The notes below the pieces were generated by a model. That model saw nothing but the letters and a program-made list of their open reading frames with translations, ran no database searches and was not told the DNA's origin. A stretch of 6,060 bases of DNA from Bacteroidota bacterium. GTDB lineage: Bacteria; Bacteroidota; Ignavibacteria; Ignavibacteriales; Ignavibacteriaceae. Position 1 is the first letter of the stretch; each line of letters begins with the position of its first letter. The stretch spans positions 1 through 6,060 of the forward strand of contig JADFGB010000082.1 in assembly GCA_022567875.1 (NCBI GenBank), written 5' to 3'. The position numbers and the translations under genes were made by a program. Below, in pieces: positions 1-6,060 of the stretch.

Positions 1-920
1 CGGATTCAAAGAATGATTATCTCGTACTTGAAATGGGAACAAATCATTTCGGTGAAATTGAATATGCATCAAAAATGGCAAAACCTGACTACGCTTTGAT
101 AACAAATATCGGCTATTCGCATCTTCAATATTTTAAAAACAAAGAGGGCGTGCTTAAAGAGAAATTATCTTTGTTTAGAGTGACTGATGAAAACGACGGA
201 GTGGTTTTTATTAATAATGATGACGTGCTATTAAAAAAGTCAAAAAAATATTTTAATAATAAAATTACATACGGCTTTAATAAAAATTCTGATTATCAAG
301 CAGGCATCTTAGGACAAACAAAAGACGGAAGAAATATTATTGAAATAAAGTACTTAAATCACTCTTATAAAGTAACGCTTCCGTTTTACGGAATGCATAA
401 CACAAATAATTTTTTATCCGCTTCTACAGTTGCATTAAATCTTGGAATTACAAAATCACAATTGGTAAAAGGAATTAAAAAATTTAAAGCCATTGATAAA
501 AGATTTAACATCATAAAAATACACAGCACTATACTTATTGATGACACTTATAACGCAAACCCCGATTCGACAGCTTTTGCGATTAATACTATAAGTGGAC
601 TTGGAAAGAATAAATATAAACTTGTCGTATTGGGTGATATGCTTGAACTGGGTTTTGACAGCATAAAATTACATAATAACATAGCGCCGATTTTAATAAA
701 AGCCAAAATAAACGAAGTACTTACAATTGGCAATAAAACAAAATATCTCAACAATGCATTAAAAAACAGTAAAATTATTAACAAACATTTTTCAAAAAGG
801 GATGCACTTCAAGACTATTTATACAAAAAAGATTTTAGTAATTCGGTAATTCTAATTAAAGGCTCAAGGGGAATGAAGATGGAACAGTTTTCAAAAATTA
901 TTGAAGAAGGAATAAAATAG
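1..920 (+). CDS. murF: MurF, UDP-MurNAc-tripeptide--D-alanyl-D-alanine ligase (5' end missing)
   Basis: Cytoplasmic ATP-dependent ligase that adds D-Ala-D-Ala to UDP-MurNAc-tripeptide, the last soluble step of peptidoglycan precursor synthesis. The frame is open from base 3 (the first visible codons read DSKNDYLVLE), so the ATG at 33 is an internal Met and not the start. 305 residues are visible. Full-length MurF is about 430-460 aa, so the N-terminal UMP-binding domain and the ATP P-loop lie upstream. Motifs, numbered from the first visible residue: EMGTNHFGEI 10-19, TNIGYSHLQYF 34-44, a lysine at 54 at the position expected for the carbamylated Mur-ligase lysine (inferred), GMHNTNNFLSA 130-140, KRFN 166-169 at the central/C-terminal domain boundary, DDTYNANPDS 180-189 and KGSRGMKMEQ 286-295. 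The last two distinguish MurF from MurC/D/E. It ends in TAG, 3 bases before mraY. No frameshift is visible. Confidence 0.97.
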   Translation, partial: DSKNDYLVLEMGTNHFGEIEYASKMAKPDYALITNIGYSHLQYFKNKEGVLKEKLSLFRVTDENDGVVFINNDDVLLKKSKKYFNNKITYGFNKNSDYQAGILGQTKDGRNIIEIKYLNHSYKVTLPFYGMHNTNNFLSASTVALNLGITKSQLVKGIKKFKAIDKRFNIIKIHSTILIDDTYNANPDSTAFAINTISGLGKNKYKLVVLGDMLELGFDSIKLHNNIAPILIKAKINEVLTIGNKTKYLNNALKNSKIINKHFSKRDALQDYLYKKDFSNSVILIKGSRGMKMEQFSKIIEEGIK

Positions 921-923
921 TAA

Positions 924-2033
924 ATGCTTTACTATCTATTTGATTATATAAATAAAAATTTTAATCCGCCTGGATTTGATATCTTCCGCTATCTTACATT
1001 CCGCTCAGCGTTGGCTGCAATTACTGCACTGTTTTTAGCTCTTTATTTAGGACCTAAGATTATTAGAGTTTTAGAAAAACATCAAATAAGTGAAGTTGAA
1101 AAAGTTGATGCACCAAAATCACATCGATCAAAAGCCGGTACCCCTACTATGGGTGGACTGATTCTCATTGCTTCTTTAATAATACCTGTGCTTTTATGGA
1201 GTGATATTACAAACATTTACATTGTACTTGTTTTGGTGGGGACAGTTTTATTAGGTGGTGTCGGGTTTCTTGATGATTATTTAAAAGTAATTAAAAAACT
1301 ACCGAACGGGTTAATTGCAAGATATAAATTACTTGGACAAATAATAATAGGATTTGCTGTAGGTGCTGTTATCTATTTCTCCCCTCAGTTTGAAGGAATA
1401 AATACTCTAACAACAATTCCGTTTTTGAAAAACGTAAATCTTGACCTTTCATATTTATATATCCCTTCGGTAATCTTTATTGTTACGGCAACTACAAATG
1501 CGGTTAACTTAACGGATGGATTGGATGGATTGGCGATCGGTGTTTCTATTATTGTTATGCTTACACTTGCAGTAATAAGCTATGTTAGCGGTAATGCAAT
1601 TTACGCAAATTATTTAAATATCATTTACCTGCCCGGTTCAGGCGAACTAACAGTTTTTATTGCAGCATTAATTGGTGCTTCACTAGGGTTCCTATGGTTC
1701 AATTCGTACCCAGCGTCAATTTTTATGGGTGATACCGGGTCGTTGGCTTTGGGTGGTGCTTTTGGAATTTTGGCGGTGTTAATAAAAAAAGAATTGTTTA
1801 TCCCAATTTTAGGAGGGGTCTTCTTTTTGGAGACTTTATCAGTAATAATTCAAAGAGTTTATTTTAAATATTCAAAAAAGAAATACGGACAAGGGAGAAG
1901 AGTTTTTAAAATGGCCCCTATTCATCATCATTTTGAATTAAAAGGATGGGCCGAACCAAAAATTGTTACACGATTTTACATTGTTGCAATTATTCTTGCA
2001 ATAATAAGCTTAGCTTCATTTAAGATTAGATGA
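924..2033 (+). CDS. mraY: MraY, phospho-N-acetylmuramoyl-pentapeptide transferase
   Basis: Integral membrane enzyme that transfers phospho-MurNAc-pentapeptide from UDP to undecaprenyl phosphate, releasing UMP and forming lipid I. It is 369 aa, close to the usual 320-370, with about ten hydrophobic segments (near 28-46, 76-93, 99-117, 135-151, 176-195, 202-222, 242-262, 270-290, 292-310 and 349-366). Diagnostic motifs: KAGTPTMGG 70-78, the catalytic Asp pair D117-D118 in FLDDYLK, NLTDGLDGL 195-203, FMGDTGSLALGG 267-278 with the third catalytic Asp D270, and the HHH motif at 334-336 in APIHHHFELKGW. All expected active-site residues are present. The ATG at 924 gives the typical MLYYL N-terminus. 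An AAGGA lies at 907-911, 12 bases upstream, rather far for a strong ribosome site. It lacks the insertions that I recall making typical Bacteroidia MraY about 400 aa or longer. Confidence 0.99.
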   Translation: MLYYLFDYINKNFNPPGFDIFRYLTFRSALAAITALFLALYLGPKIIRVLEKHQISEVEKVDAPKSHRSKAGTPTMGGLILIASLIIPVLLWSDITNIYIVLVLVGTVLLGGVGFLDDYLKVIKKLPNGLIARYKLLGQIIIGFAVGAVIYFSPQFEGINTLTTIPFLKNVNLDLSYLYIPSVIFIVTATTNAVNLTDGLDGLAIGVSIIVMLTLAVISYVSGNAIYANYLNIIYLPGSGELTVFIAALIGASLGFLWFNSYPASIFMGDTGSLALGGAFGILAVLIKKELFIPILGGVFFLETLSVIIQRVYFKYSKKKYGQGRRVFKMAPIHHHFELKGWAEPKIVTRFYIVAIILAIISLASFKIR

Positions 2034-3379
2034 TGAATTTAAAAGGTGAAAAGATATCTGTGATTGGTGCTGTCAGAAGCGGTGTGGCTGCGGCAAAGCT
2101 TATAAAAAATCTAGGAGGCAAACCGTTTGTAAGTGATTCAAGTGATTCAGAAAAGTTAAAAAAGTCTATGATGGAATTACAAAAATTAAATATAGAATTT
2201 GAGTTTGGTAAGCATTCTGAAAAAGCATACGATTGCAATTTAATGGTTGTAAGTCCGGGTATTCCTACGGATTCTATAATTATAAAAACTGCAAAGATGA
2301 AAGGGATACAAATAATAAGTGAAGTTGAATTGGCTTCTCGTTTTTGTGAAGGTAATATAATTGCAATTACGGGTACAAACGGTAAAACCACGACAACTTC
2401 ATTATGCGGATATTTATTTAATCATTGCGGTGTAAAAATTTACACTGCAGGTAATATTGGAAACCCTTTCTCAGATATAGCCCTTGATGTAAAACCAAAT
2501 GAATTTGTTTCCCTTGAAGTTTCAAGTTTTCAGTTGGACTATATAGAATCTTTTAAACCCAAAGTATCAATTATTTTAAACATTACACCTGACCATCTAA
2601 ACAGATATGATTACAAAATAGAAAACTATACCCAATCAAAATTAAGGATATATAAAAACCAAACTAAAGAAGATTATTTGATAATCAATAAAGATGATTT
2701 GGGATTACAAAAAAATGTAACGGATCAATTGGGCAGAACATACTATTTTTCATTGAGCCGTGAACTTACAAACGGTTGTTATCTCTCAGGCGAGAATATT
2801 TATTATGATGAAAAAGGTGTCCGAAAATTTGAATGCAAAACAGGGGATATACAACTCAGGGGAGAACATAACTGGTCAAACACAATGGCAGTTATTACAG
2901 CCGCCAAATTGTTCAATCTTGATAATGAAAAAATAATATCTGCTTTAAGAACATTTAAAGCGGTTGAACATAGATTAGAATTAGTAATGGAAATAAACGG
3001 TGTGAAATTTATAAATGATTCCAAAGCCACAAATGTAGACTCGGTTAAGTGTGCGCTAAAAAGTTTTGATGATCCAATCCATTTAATTTTAGGCGGACAG
3101 GATAAGGGAAACGATTATAATCAAATTGAAGAATTGGTTAAAAAAAATGTGAAGCAAGTTTATGCAATCGGTTCGTCATCGGAAATAATAAAAGAATTTT
3201 TCTCCGGGAAAATAGATGTTGAAATATGTTCATCATTAAAGGGAGCTGTAACAAATGCCTTTGATAATGCTGAAAGAGGTGAAGTGATTTTATTATCTCC
3301 GGCTTGTGCAAGTTTTGACATGTTTGAAAATTATGAAGATAGAGGAAATCAGTTTAAAAAAATTGTTGAAAATTTATAA
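2030..3379 (+). CDS. murD: MurD, UDP-MurNAc-L-alanine--D-glutamate ligase
   Basis: Cytoplasmic ATP-dependent ligase adding D-Glu to UDP-MurNAc-L-Ala, the second amino acid of the stem peptide. It is 449 aa, normal for the family. The N-terminal Rossmann-like UMP-binding domain (about 1-105) starts with VIGAVRSGVAAA (11-22). The central ATPase domain has the P-loop GTNGKTTTT (115-123), the MurD-type EVSSFQLD (163-170), ITPDHLNRY (185-193, His189 a likely metal ligand) and SKLRIY (203-208), where K204 matches the carbamylated lysine of E. coli MurD (K198). The C-terminal domain carries EHRLELV (313-319), NDSKATN (329-335), LGGQDKG (354-360) and LSPACASFDMFENYEDRG (422-439). The start ATG at 2030 overlaps the mraY TGA (ATGA). 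A second ATG at 2033 would drop one residue and cannot be excluded. No Shine-Dalgarno sequence precedes either, so coupling to mraY is likely. The Asn at 191 replaces an Asp that is usual in this motif. Confidence 0.98.
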   Translation: MMNLKGEKISVIGAVRSGVAAAKLIKNLGGKPFVSDSSDSEKLKKSMMELQKLNIEFEFGKHSEKAYDCNLMVVSPGIPTDSIIIKTAKMKGIQIISEVELASRFCEGNIIAITGTNGKTTTTSLCGYLFNHCGVKIYTAGNIGNPFSDIALDVKPNEFVSLEVSSFQLDYIESFKPKVSIILNITPDHLNRYDYKIENYTQSKLRIYKNQTKEDYLIINKDDLGLQKNVTDQLGRTYYFSLSRELTNGCYLSGENIYYDEKGVRKFECKTGDIQLRGEHNWSNTMAVITAAKLFNLDNEKIISALRTFKAVEHRLELVMEINGVKFINDSKATNVDSVKCALKSFDDPIHLILGGQDKGNDYNQIEELVKKNVKQVYAIGSSSEIIKEFFSGKIDVEICSSLKGAVTNAFDNAERGEVILLSPACASFDMFENYEDRGNQFKKIVENL

Positions 3380-4513
3380 ATGAAAACATTAGCTATTACA
3401 ATATTTTTTCAAACTTTTATATTAGTTATGCTCGGACTGGTAATGGTAATGACAGCAAGCGGCACATACAGCATTCATAAATTTTCAAATGTATTTTATC
3501 TGTTTAACTCACACTTCATAAAAGTAGTTATCGGAATTGCAGCATTGATGATATTCTCATTTATACCATATGAAATATATAAAGAATACAGTAAACCGGT
3601 TTTAATACTAGTTGCATTATTTCTTGTTTTTATACTTTTATTCGGTAGTAGTGTAAAAGGTGCAGATAGATGGATAAGTATATTCGGTTCAACATTTCAA
3701 CCTGCAGAAATAGCAAAGCTTGCTTTAATTATTCATTTGGCAAAACTTATAGAAGAAAAAGGAGATTTGATAAAGGATTTCTGGGAGGGCTTCTGTAAAC
3801 TATTCTATTGGGTTATTCTCATTTCTGTACTAATACTGTTAGAGCCGAACATTAGTAACGGATTACTTTTAATTTTTATTTCTCTTGTCATTCTATTTGT
3901 CGGCGGAGCAAAATTTACACATATAATTATAACATCTTTTATTGCTTTCTTAAGTGTGGGAAGTATAGCAATGATTTTTACACACTCTCGAGAAAGAATA
4001 ATATCATTTATCAGCTCAGTACAAAATGGATCCGTTCTTAATTTTCAAGTTAAACAGGCATTATACGGATTGGGCAGCGGGGGATTAACAGGCGTGGGAA
4101 TTGGGCACAGCAGGCAAAGCAATTTATTTTTACCGGAATCCTACGGCGATTTTATCTTTGCAATTTTAGGCGAAGAAATGGGATTTATAGGTGTGTTAAT
4201 TGTTCTCCTTGCATTTTTGTTTCTATTTATTGCCGGTGTTTATATAGCAAAAAAAGCAAATGATAGATTTGGACAATTGTTGGCGTTCGGAATTTCATTT
4301 TCAATTTTAACTTATGCTTTAACTAATGCGTCAGTAGCAATTGGGCTGATACCCACTACAGGACTGCCTTTACCTTTTATTAGTTACGGAGGTACATCAA
4401 TGATACTGATGTGTATATCGGTAGGAATTTTAGTGAACATTGCAGTTTCAAATTCTATTGCAGAAAAAGAAAATTACAAATTTCCAAATTCTGAAACAGA
4501 TTGGATGGGATAA
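3380..4513 (+). CDS. ftsW: FtsW, SEDS-family septal peptidoglycan glycosyltransferase
   Basis: Polytopic membrane protein of the SEDS family. FtsW polymerises lipid II into glycan strands at the septum together with a class B penicillin-binding protein (FtsI). It is 377 aa with about ten hydrophobic segments (near 4-26, 46-64, 73-90, 107-122, 142-155, 157-175, 180-201, 267-290, 299-325 and 338-358). SEDS signatures: GADRWISIFGSTFQPAEIAK (94-113), LPESYGDFIFAILGEEMG (251-268), where D257 corresponds to the catalytic Asp of E. coli FtsW (D297) and RodA (D262), and GLIPTTGLPLPFISYGGTS (322-340). The loop usually written QPDLGT reads EPNISNG (155-161). The C-terminal tail (359-377) is short and polar. 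FtsW rather than RodA is chosen from its position between murD and murG. The ATG directly follows the murD TAA with no gap and no Shine-Dalgarno sequence nearby, so translation probably depends on coupling to murD. Confidence 0.97.
   Translation: MKTLAITIFFQTFILVMLGLVMVMTASGTYSIHKFSNVFYLFNSHFIKVVIGIAALMIFSFIPYEIYKEYSKPVLILVALFLVFILLFGSSVKGADRWISIFGSTFQPAEIAKLALIIHLAKLIEEKGDLIKDFWEGFCKLFYWVILISVLILLEPNISNGLLLIFISLVILFVGGAKFTHIIITSFIAFLSVGSIAMIFTHSRERIISFISSVQNGSVLNFQVKQALYGLGSGGLTGVGIGHSRQSNLFLPESYGDFIFAILGEEMGFIGVLIVLLAFLFLFIAGVYIAKKANDRFGQLLAFGISFSILTYALTNASVAIGLIPTTGLPLPFISYGGTSMILMCISVGILVNIAVSNSIAEKENYKFPNSETDWMG
4507..4510 (+). promoter_or_regulatory. Weak Shine-Dalgarno-like GGGA favouring the TTG start of murG at 4519
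   Basis: GGGA, within GGATGGGA (4503-4510), ends 8 bases before the TTG at 4519, a normal ribosome-site spacing. The other in-frame TTG, at 4501, has only an A/T-rich, G-poor stretch upstream. The ATG at 4505 is in another frame and meets a stop two codons later. The motif is short and overlaps the last codons of ftsW, so it supports a start choice but does not prove it. Confidence 0.4.
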
Positions 4514-4518
4514 AAATT

Positions 4519-5619
4519 TTGAGTCAAAGTTCTAATAAATATAGATTTTTATTTGCCGGTGGAGGCACAGGCGGTCATTTGTTTCCGGCGGTTGCAGTAG
4601 CACAGAAAATAATGTCAATTAAACCGGAAGCTGAAATTATGTTTATAGGCACAAAATCTAAAATAGAGGGAAAAATTGTTCCAAAGCTTGGTTTTAATTT
4701 TAAGTCAATTTGGGTTAGCGGATTCAGCAGAAAGTTTACGCTTAAGAATATTTTGTTTCCTTTAAAATTATTTGTATCGCTTATACAATCTATAATTATA
4801 AATATGAAATTTAAGCCCAAAGTTGCTATAGGATCCGGCGGCTATGTTTCCGGTCCGGCAATTTATGCTTCCGATATTATGGGTGCAAAAATAATTTTAT
4901 TAGAGCAGAATATTTACCCGGGAGTAACGAATCGTCTGCTTGAAAAATATGCACGGGAAATCCATTTGAGTTTTGAAGAATCAAAAAAATATTTTAAGCA
5001 AAATGAAAAATTAAGGTATACCGGCAATCCTGTAAGAGAAAATTTGCAGAGAATTGATAGAAATGAGGCACTGAAAAGTTTTAATCTCTCACCGGGTAAA
5101 AAAACACTTTTGGTTTTGGGAGGTAGTTTGGGAGCTGCTTCACTGAATAAAGCTGTATCTGATAATCTAATTAAATTTTATAATAAAGGGATTCAATTAA
5201 TCTGGCAGACAGGTAAAAACTATATTGATGAGTTTAAAAAATATTCATCAGAAAATTTTAAGATATTATCTTTTGTTGATAATATGAGCCTTGCCTATTC
5301 TGCTTGTGATATTGTAGTTTCAAGAGCAGGAGGAATTACTATTGCTGAAATTCTTAAACTTGGTGTACCTGCAATTTTAGTTCCTTCACCAAATGTTGCG
5401 GAAAATCATCAATACTTAAACGCAAAATATTTATTTGATAACGGTGCTGTCTTATTAATTGAAGATTCAAAATTAAACAGTGAATTGTGGAACGTTATTG
5501 AAACATTAATTTTTGATGACATTAAATTAGATGAATTAAGTTCAAAAGCTTTAACAATGGCAAAACCTGAAGCAGCATCTGTTGTTGCTGAAAGTGCAAT
5601 AAAATTAGCGGAAGAATAA
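4519..5619 (+). CDS. murG: MurG, lipid II synthase (GlcNAc transferase)
   Basis: Membrane-associated GT-B glycosyltransferase (family GT28) on the cytoplasmic face. It transfers GlcNAc from UDP-GlcNAc to lipid I, giving lipid II, the substrate of FtsW. Motifs, numbered from the TTG at 4519 (366 aa): GGGTGGH 14-20 (first glycine-rich loop), GSGGYVSGPA 105-114, EQN 129-131 with PGVTN just after, TGNPVR 168-173, GGSLGA 201-206 (second glycine-rich loop), WQTGK 229-233, FVDNM 252-256, and SRAGGITIAEI 268-278, where E277 matches the Glu of E. coli MurG (E269) that contacts the UDP ribose. VPSPNVAENHQYLNA (288-302) follows. The longer reading from TTG 4501 (372 aa) overlaps ftsW by 13 bases. The shorter start is preferred because it has a better placed ribosome site and puts the GGGTGGH loop at the usual distance from the N-terminus. 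No in-frame ATG exists upstream of that loop. Confidence 0.97.
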   Translation: MSQSSNKYRFLFAGGGTGGHLFPAVAVAQKIMSIKPEAEIMFIGTKSKIEGKIVPKLGFNFKSIWVSGFSRKFTLKNILFPLKLFVSLIQSIIINMKFKPKVAIGSGGYVSGPAIYASDIMGAKIILLEQNIYPGVTNRLLEKYAREIHLSFEESKKYFKQNEKLRYTGNPVRENLQRIDRNEALKSFNLSPGKKTLLVLGGSLGAASLNKAVSDNLIKFYNKGIQLIWQTGKNYIDEFKKYSSENFKILSFVDNMSLAYSACDIVVSRAGGITIAEILKLGVPAILVPSPNVAENHQYLNAKYLFDNGAVLLIEDSKLNSELWNVIETLIFDDIKLDELSSKALTMAKPEAASVVAESAIKLAEE

Positions 5620-6060
5620 TGGATAAAGGTACCGAAAACATAAAAGTGTTTAAATACAATGTAGGTTTTTATTATCAAGCTACAATAATATATTTTATAG
5701 TTTTTGTATTGTATGTAATTATTCGCGGCGAATTTATAGAGGGTTATTTTCGAGTAATAACAGAAGACCCTATAATTCATTTCTTTGCAATTATTGTGCT
5801 TGGTTCTGTCATCAGTTTGCTTTTTAACATATTTAAAAATCGTCACTTAGAAATAGGAAGCAATGGAATATTGTTTGTGGACAAATTTAAATCTAGAAAA
5901 TTTAATACCAATCAAATAATTTCAATTAGAATAACTAATTCAAAAGATAAAAAGAGAAAAGAAGCTTTTAAATTTATAATTATAAAAATAAAAAACAGAA
6001 AACGCCCATTGATATTAAGACCACATGATTACGAAAATTCAAAAGAGTTATTGATTGATA
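5619..6060 (+). CDS. Small membrane protein with two predicted helices and a possible PH-like domain (3' end missing)
   Basis: I do not recognise this gene. The frame is open from the ATG at 5619 to the window edge (147 codons, no stop). The ATG overlaps the murG TAA by one base (TAATG), and GGAAG lies 4 bases upstream (5610-5614), so it looks translationally coupled to murG. Visible protein: a short polar N-terminus, a hydrophobic segment at about 17-36, a loop with several acidic residues, and a second hydrophobic segment at about 51-71. A basic, beta-rich region follows (from RHLEIGSNGILF, 75-86, onward), with alternating strands, lysine-rich turns and a late RPHDYENSKELL (134-145). Two helices followed by strands and a closing helix resemble bacterial PH-domain membrane proteins (YdbS/bPH types). 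That is inferred from pattern only. It has no resemblance to MurC, FtsQ, FtsA or FtsZ, the usual genes downstream of murG. A function in wall synthesis is suggested only by position. Confidence 0.8.
   Translation, partial: MDKGTENIKVFKYNVGFYYQATIIYFIVFVLYVIIRGEFIEGYFRVITEDPIIHFFAIIVLGSVISLLFNIFKNRHLEIGSNGILFVDKFKSRKFNTNQIISIRITNSKDKKRKEAFKFIIIKIKNRKRPLILRPHDYENSKELLID

Noticed and set aside
33..35. ATG at 33 as the start of murF
   Set aside because: The frame is open upstream to base 3 and encodes conserved MurF residues (DYLVLE before MGTN), so this Met is internal and the gene is cut by the window edge.
548..784. Minus-strand ORF opposite murF (and similar ones at 2803-3030 and 4575-4820)
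   Set aside because: All are antisense to conserved protein motifs, lack ribosome sites and have no recognisable products.
1513..1532. Short GGATGGATTGGATGGATTGG-like tandem in mraY
   Set aside because: It encodes the conserved TDGLDGL motif. The repetition follows from the protein sequence and is not an independent repeat element.
2026..2391. 121-codon minus-strand ORF opposite the start of murD
   Set aside because: It is antisense to conserved MurD sequence including the P-loop, and its translation has no family resemblance. It is a by-product of AT-rich codon use.
5620..5660. Possible terminator or promoter after murG marking the end of the dcw operon
   Set aside because: The next ORF overlaps the murG stop, and I see no GC-rich hairpin with a T-run and no convincing -35/-10 pair in this AT-rich stretch.
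5409..5846. 145-codon minus-strand ORF across the murG end and the start of the next gene
   Set aside because: It lies opposite two better supported coding frames, gives a composition typical of a shadow (rich in Tyr, Lys and Asn), and shows no recognisable motif.

Overview
The window is a densely packed stretch of a bacterial division and cell wall (dcw) cluster. Every gene is on the + strand, in the canonical order murF - mraY - murD - ftsW - murG. A sixth reading frame that I cannot name follows and runs off the right edge. The DNA is AT-rich (roughly one-third G+C by eye). All three standard stop codons end genes here (TAG murF, TGA mraY, TAA murD/ftsW/murG), so the ordinary bacterial code applies. 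The compact MraY (369 aa, starting MLYYLFDYIN), the AT richness and the weak or absent Shine-Dalgarno sequences suggest the Bacteroidota/Chlorobiota/Ignavibacteriota group, most likely an Ignavibacteria- or Chlorobi-like organism. That placement comes from memory of family sequences and is only moderately secure.

Layout: bases 1-920 hold the 3' two-thirds of murF, whose N-terminal domain and P-loop lie outside the window. mraY follows after 3 bases. murD overlaps the mraY stop by 4 bases (ATGA). ftsW starts on the base after the murD stop. murG starts at a TTG, either 13 bases inside ftsW or, as I prefer, 5 bases after it. The final ORF overlaps the murG stop by one base (TAATG). There is no intergenic space for an internal promoter or terminator, so the six genes are most likely one transcript with coupled translation. 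No RNA gene, mobile element, CRISPR array or sizeable repeat was found.

Together, MurD and MurF are cytoplasmic ligases that add D-Glu and D-Ala-D-Ala to the UDP-MurNAc peptide. MraY loads the finished phospho-MurNAc-pentapeptide onto undecaprenyl phosphate (lipid I). MurG adds GlcNAc to give lipid II. FtsW, a SEDS glycosyltransferase, polymerises lipid II at the division septum. The known catalytic residues visible in each protein are intact.

This is an ordinary core region and I found no undescribed system in it. The least expected element is the small membrane protein after murG, with two membrane helices and a possible PH-like domain. It sits where murC/ftsQ/ftsA/ftsZ would often continue the cluster.
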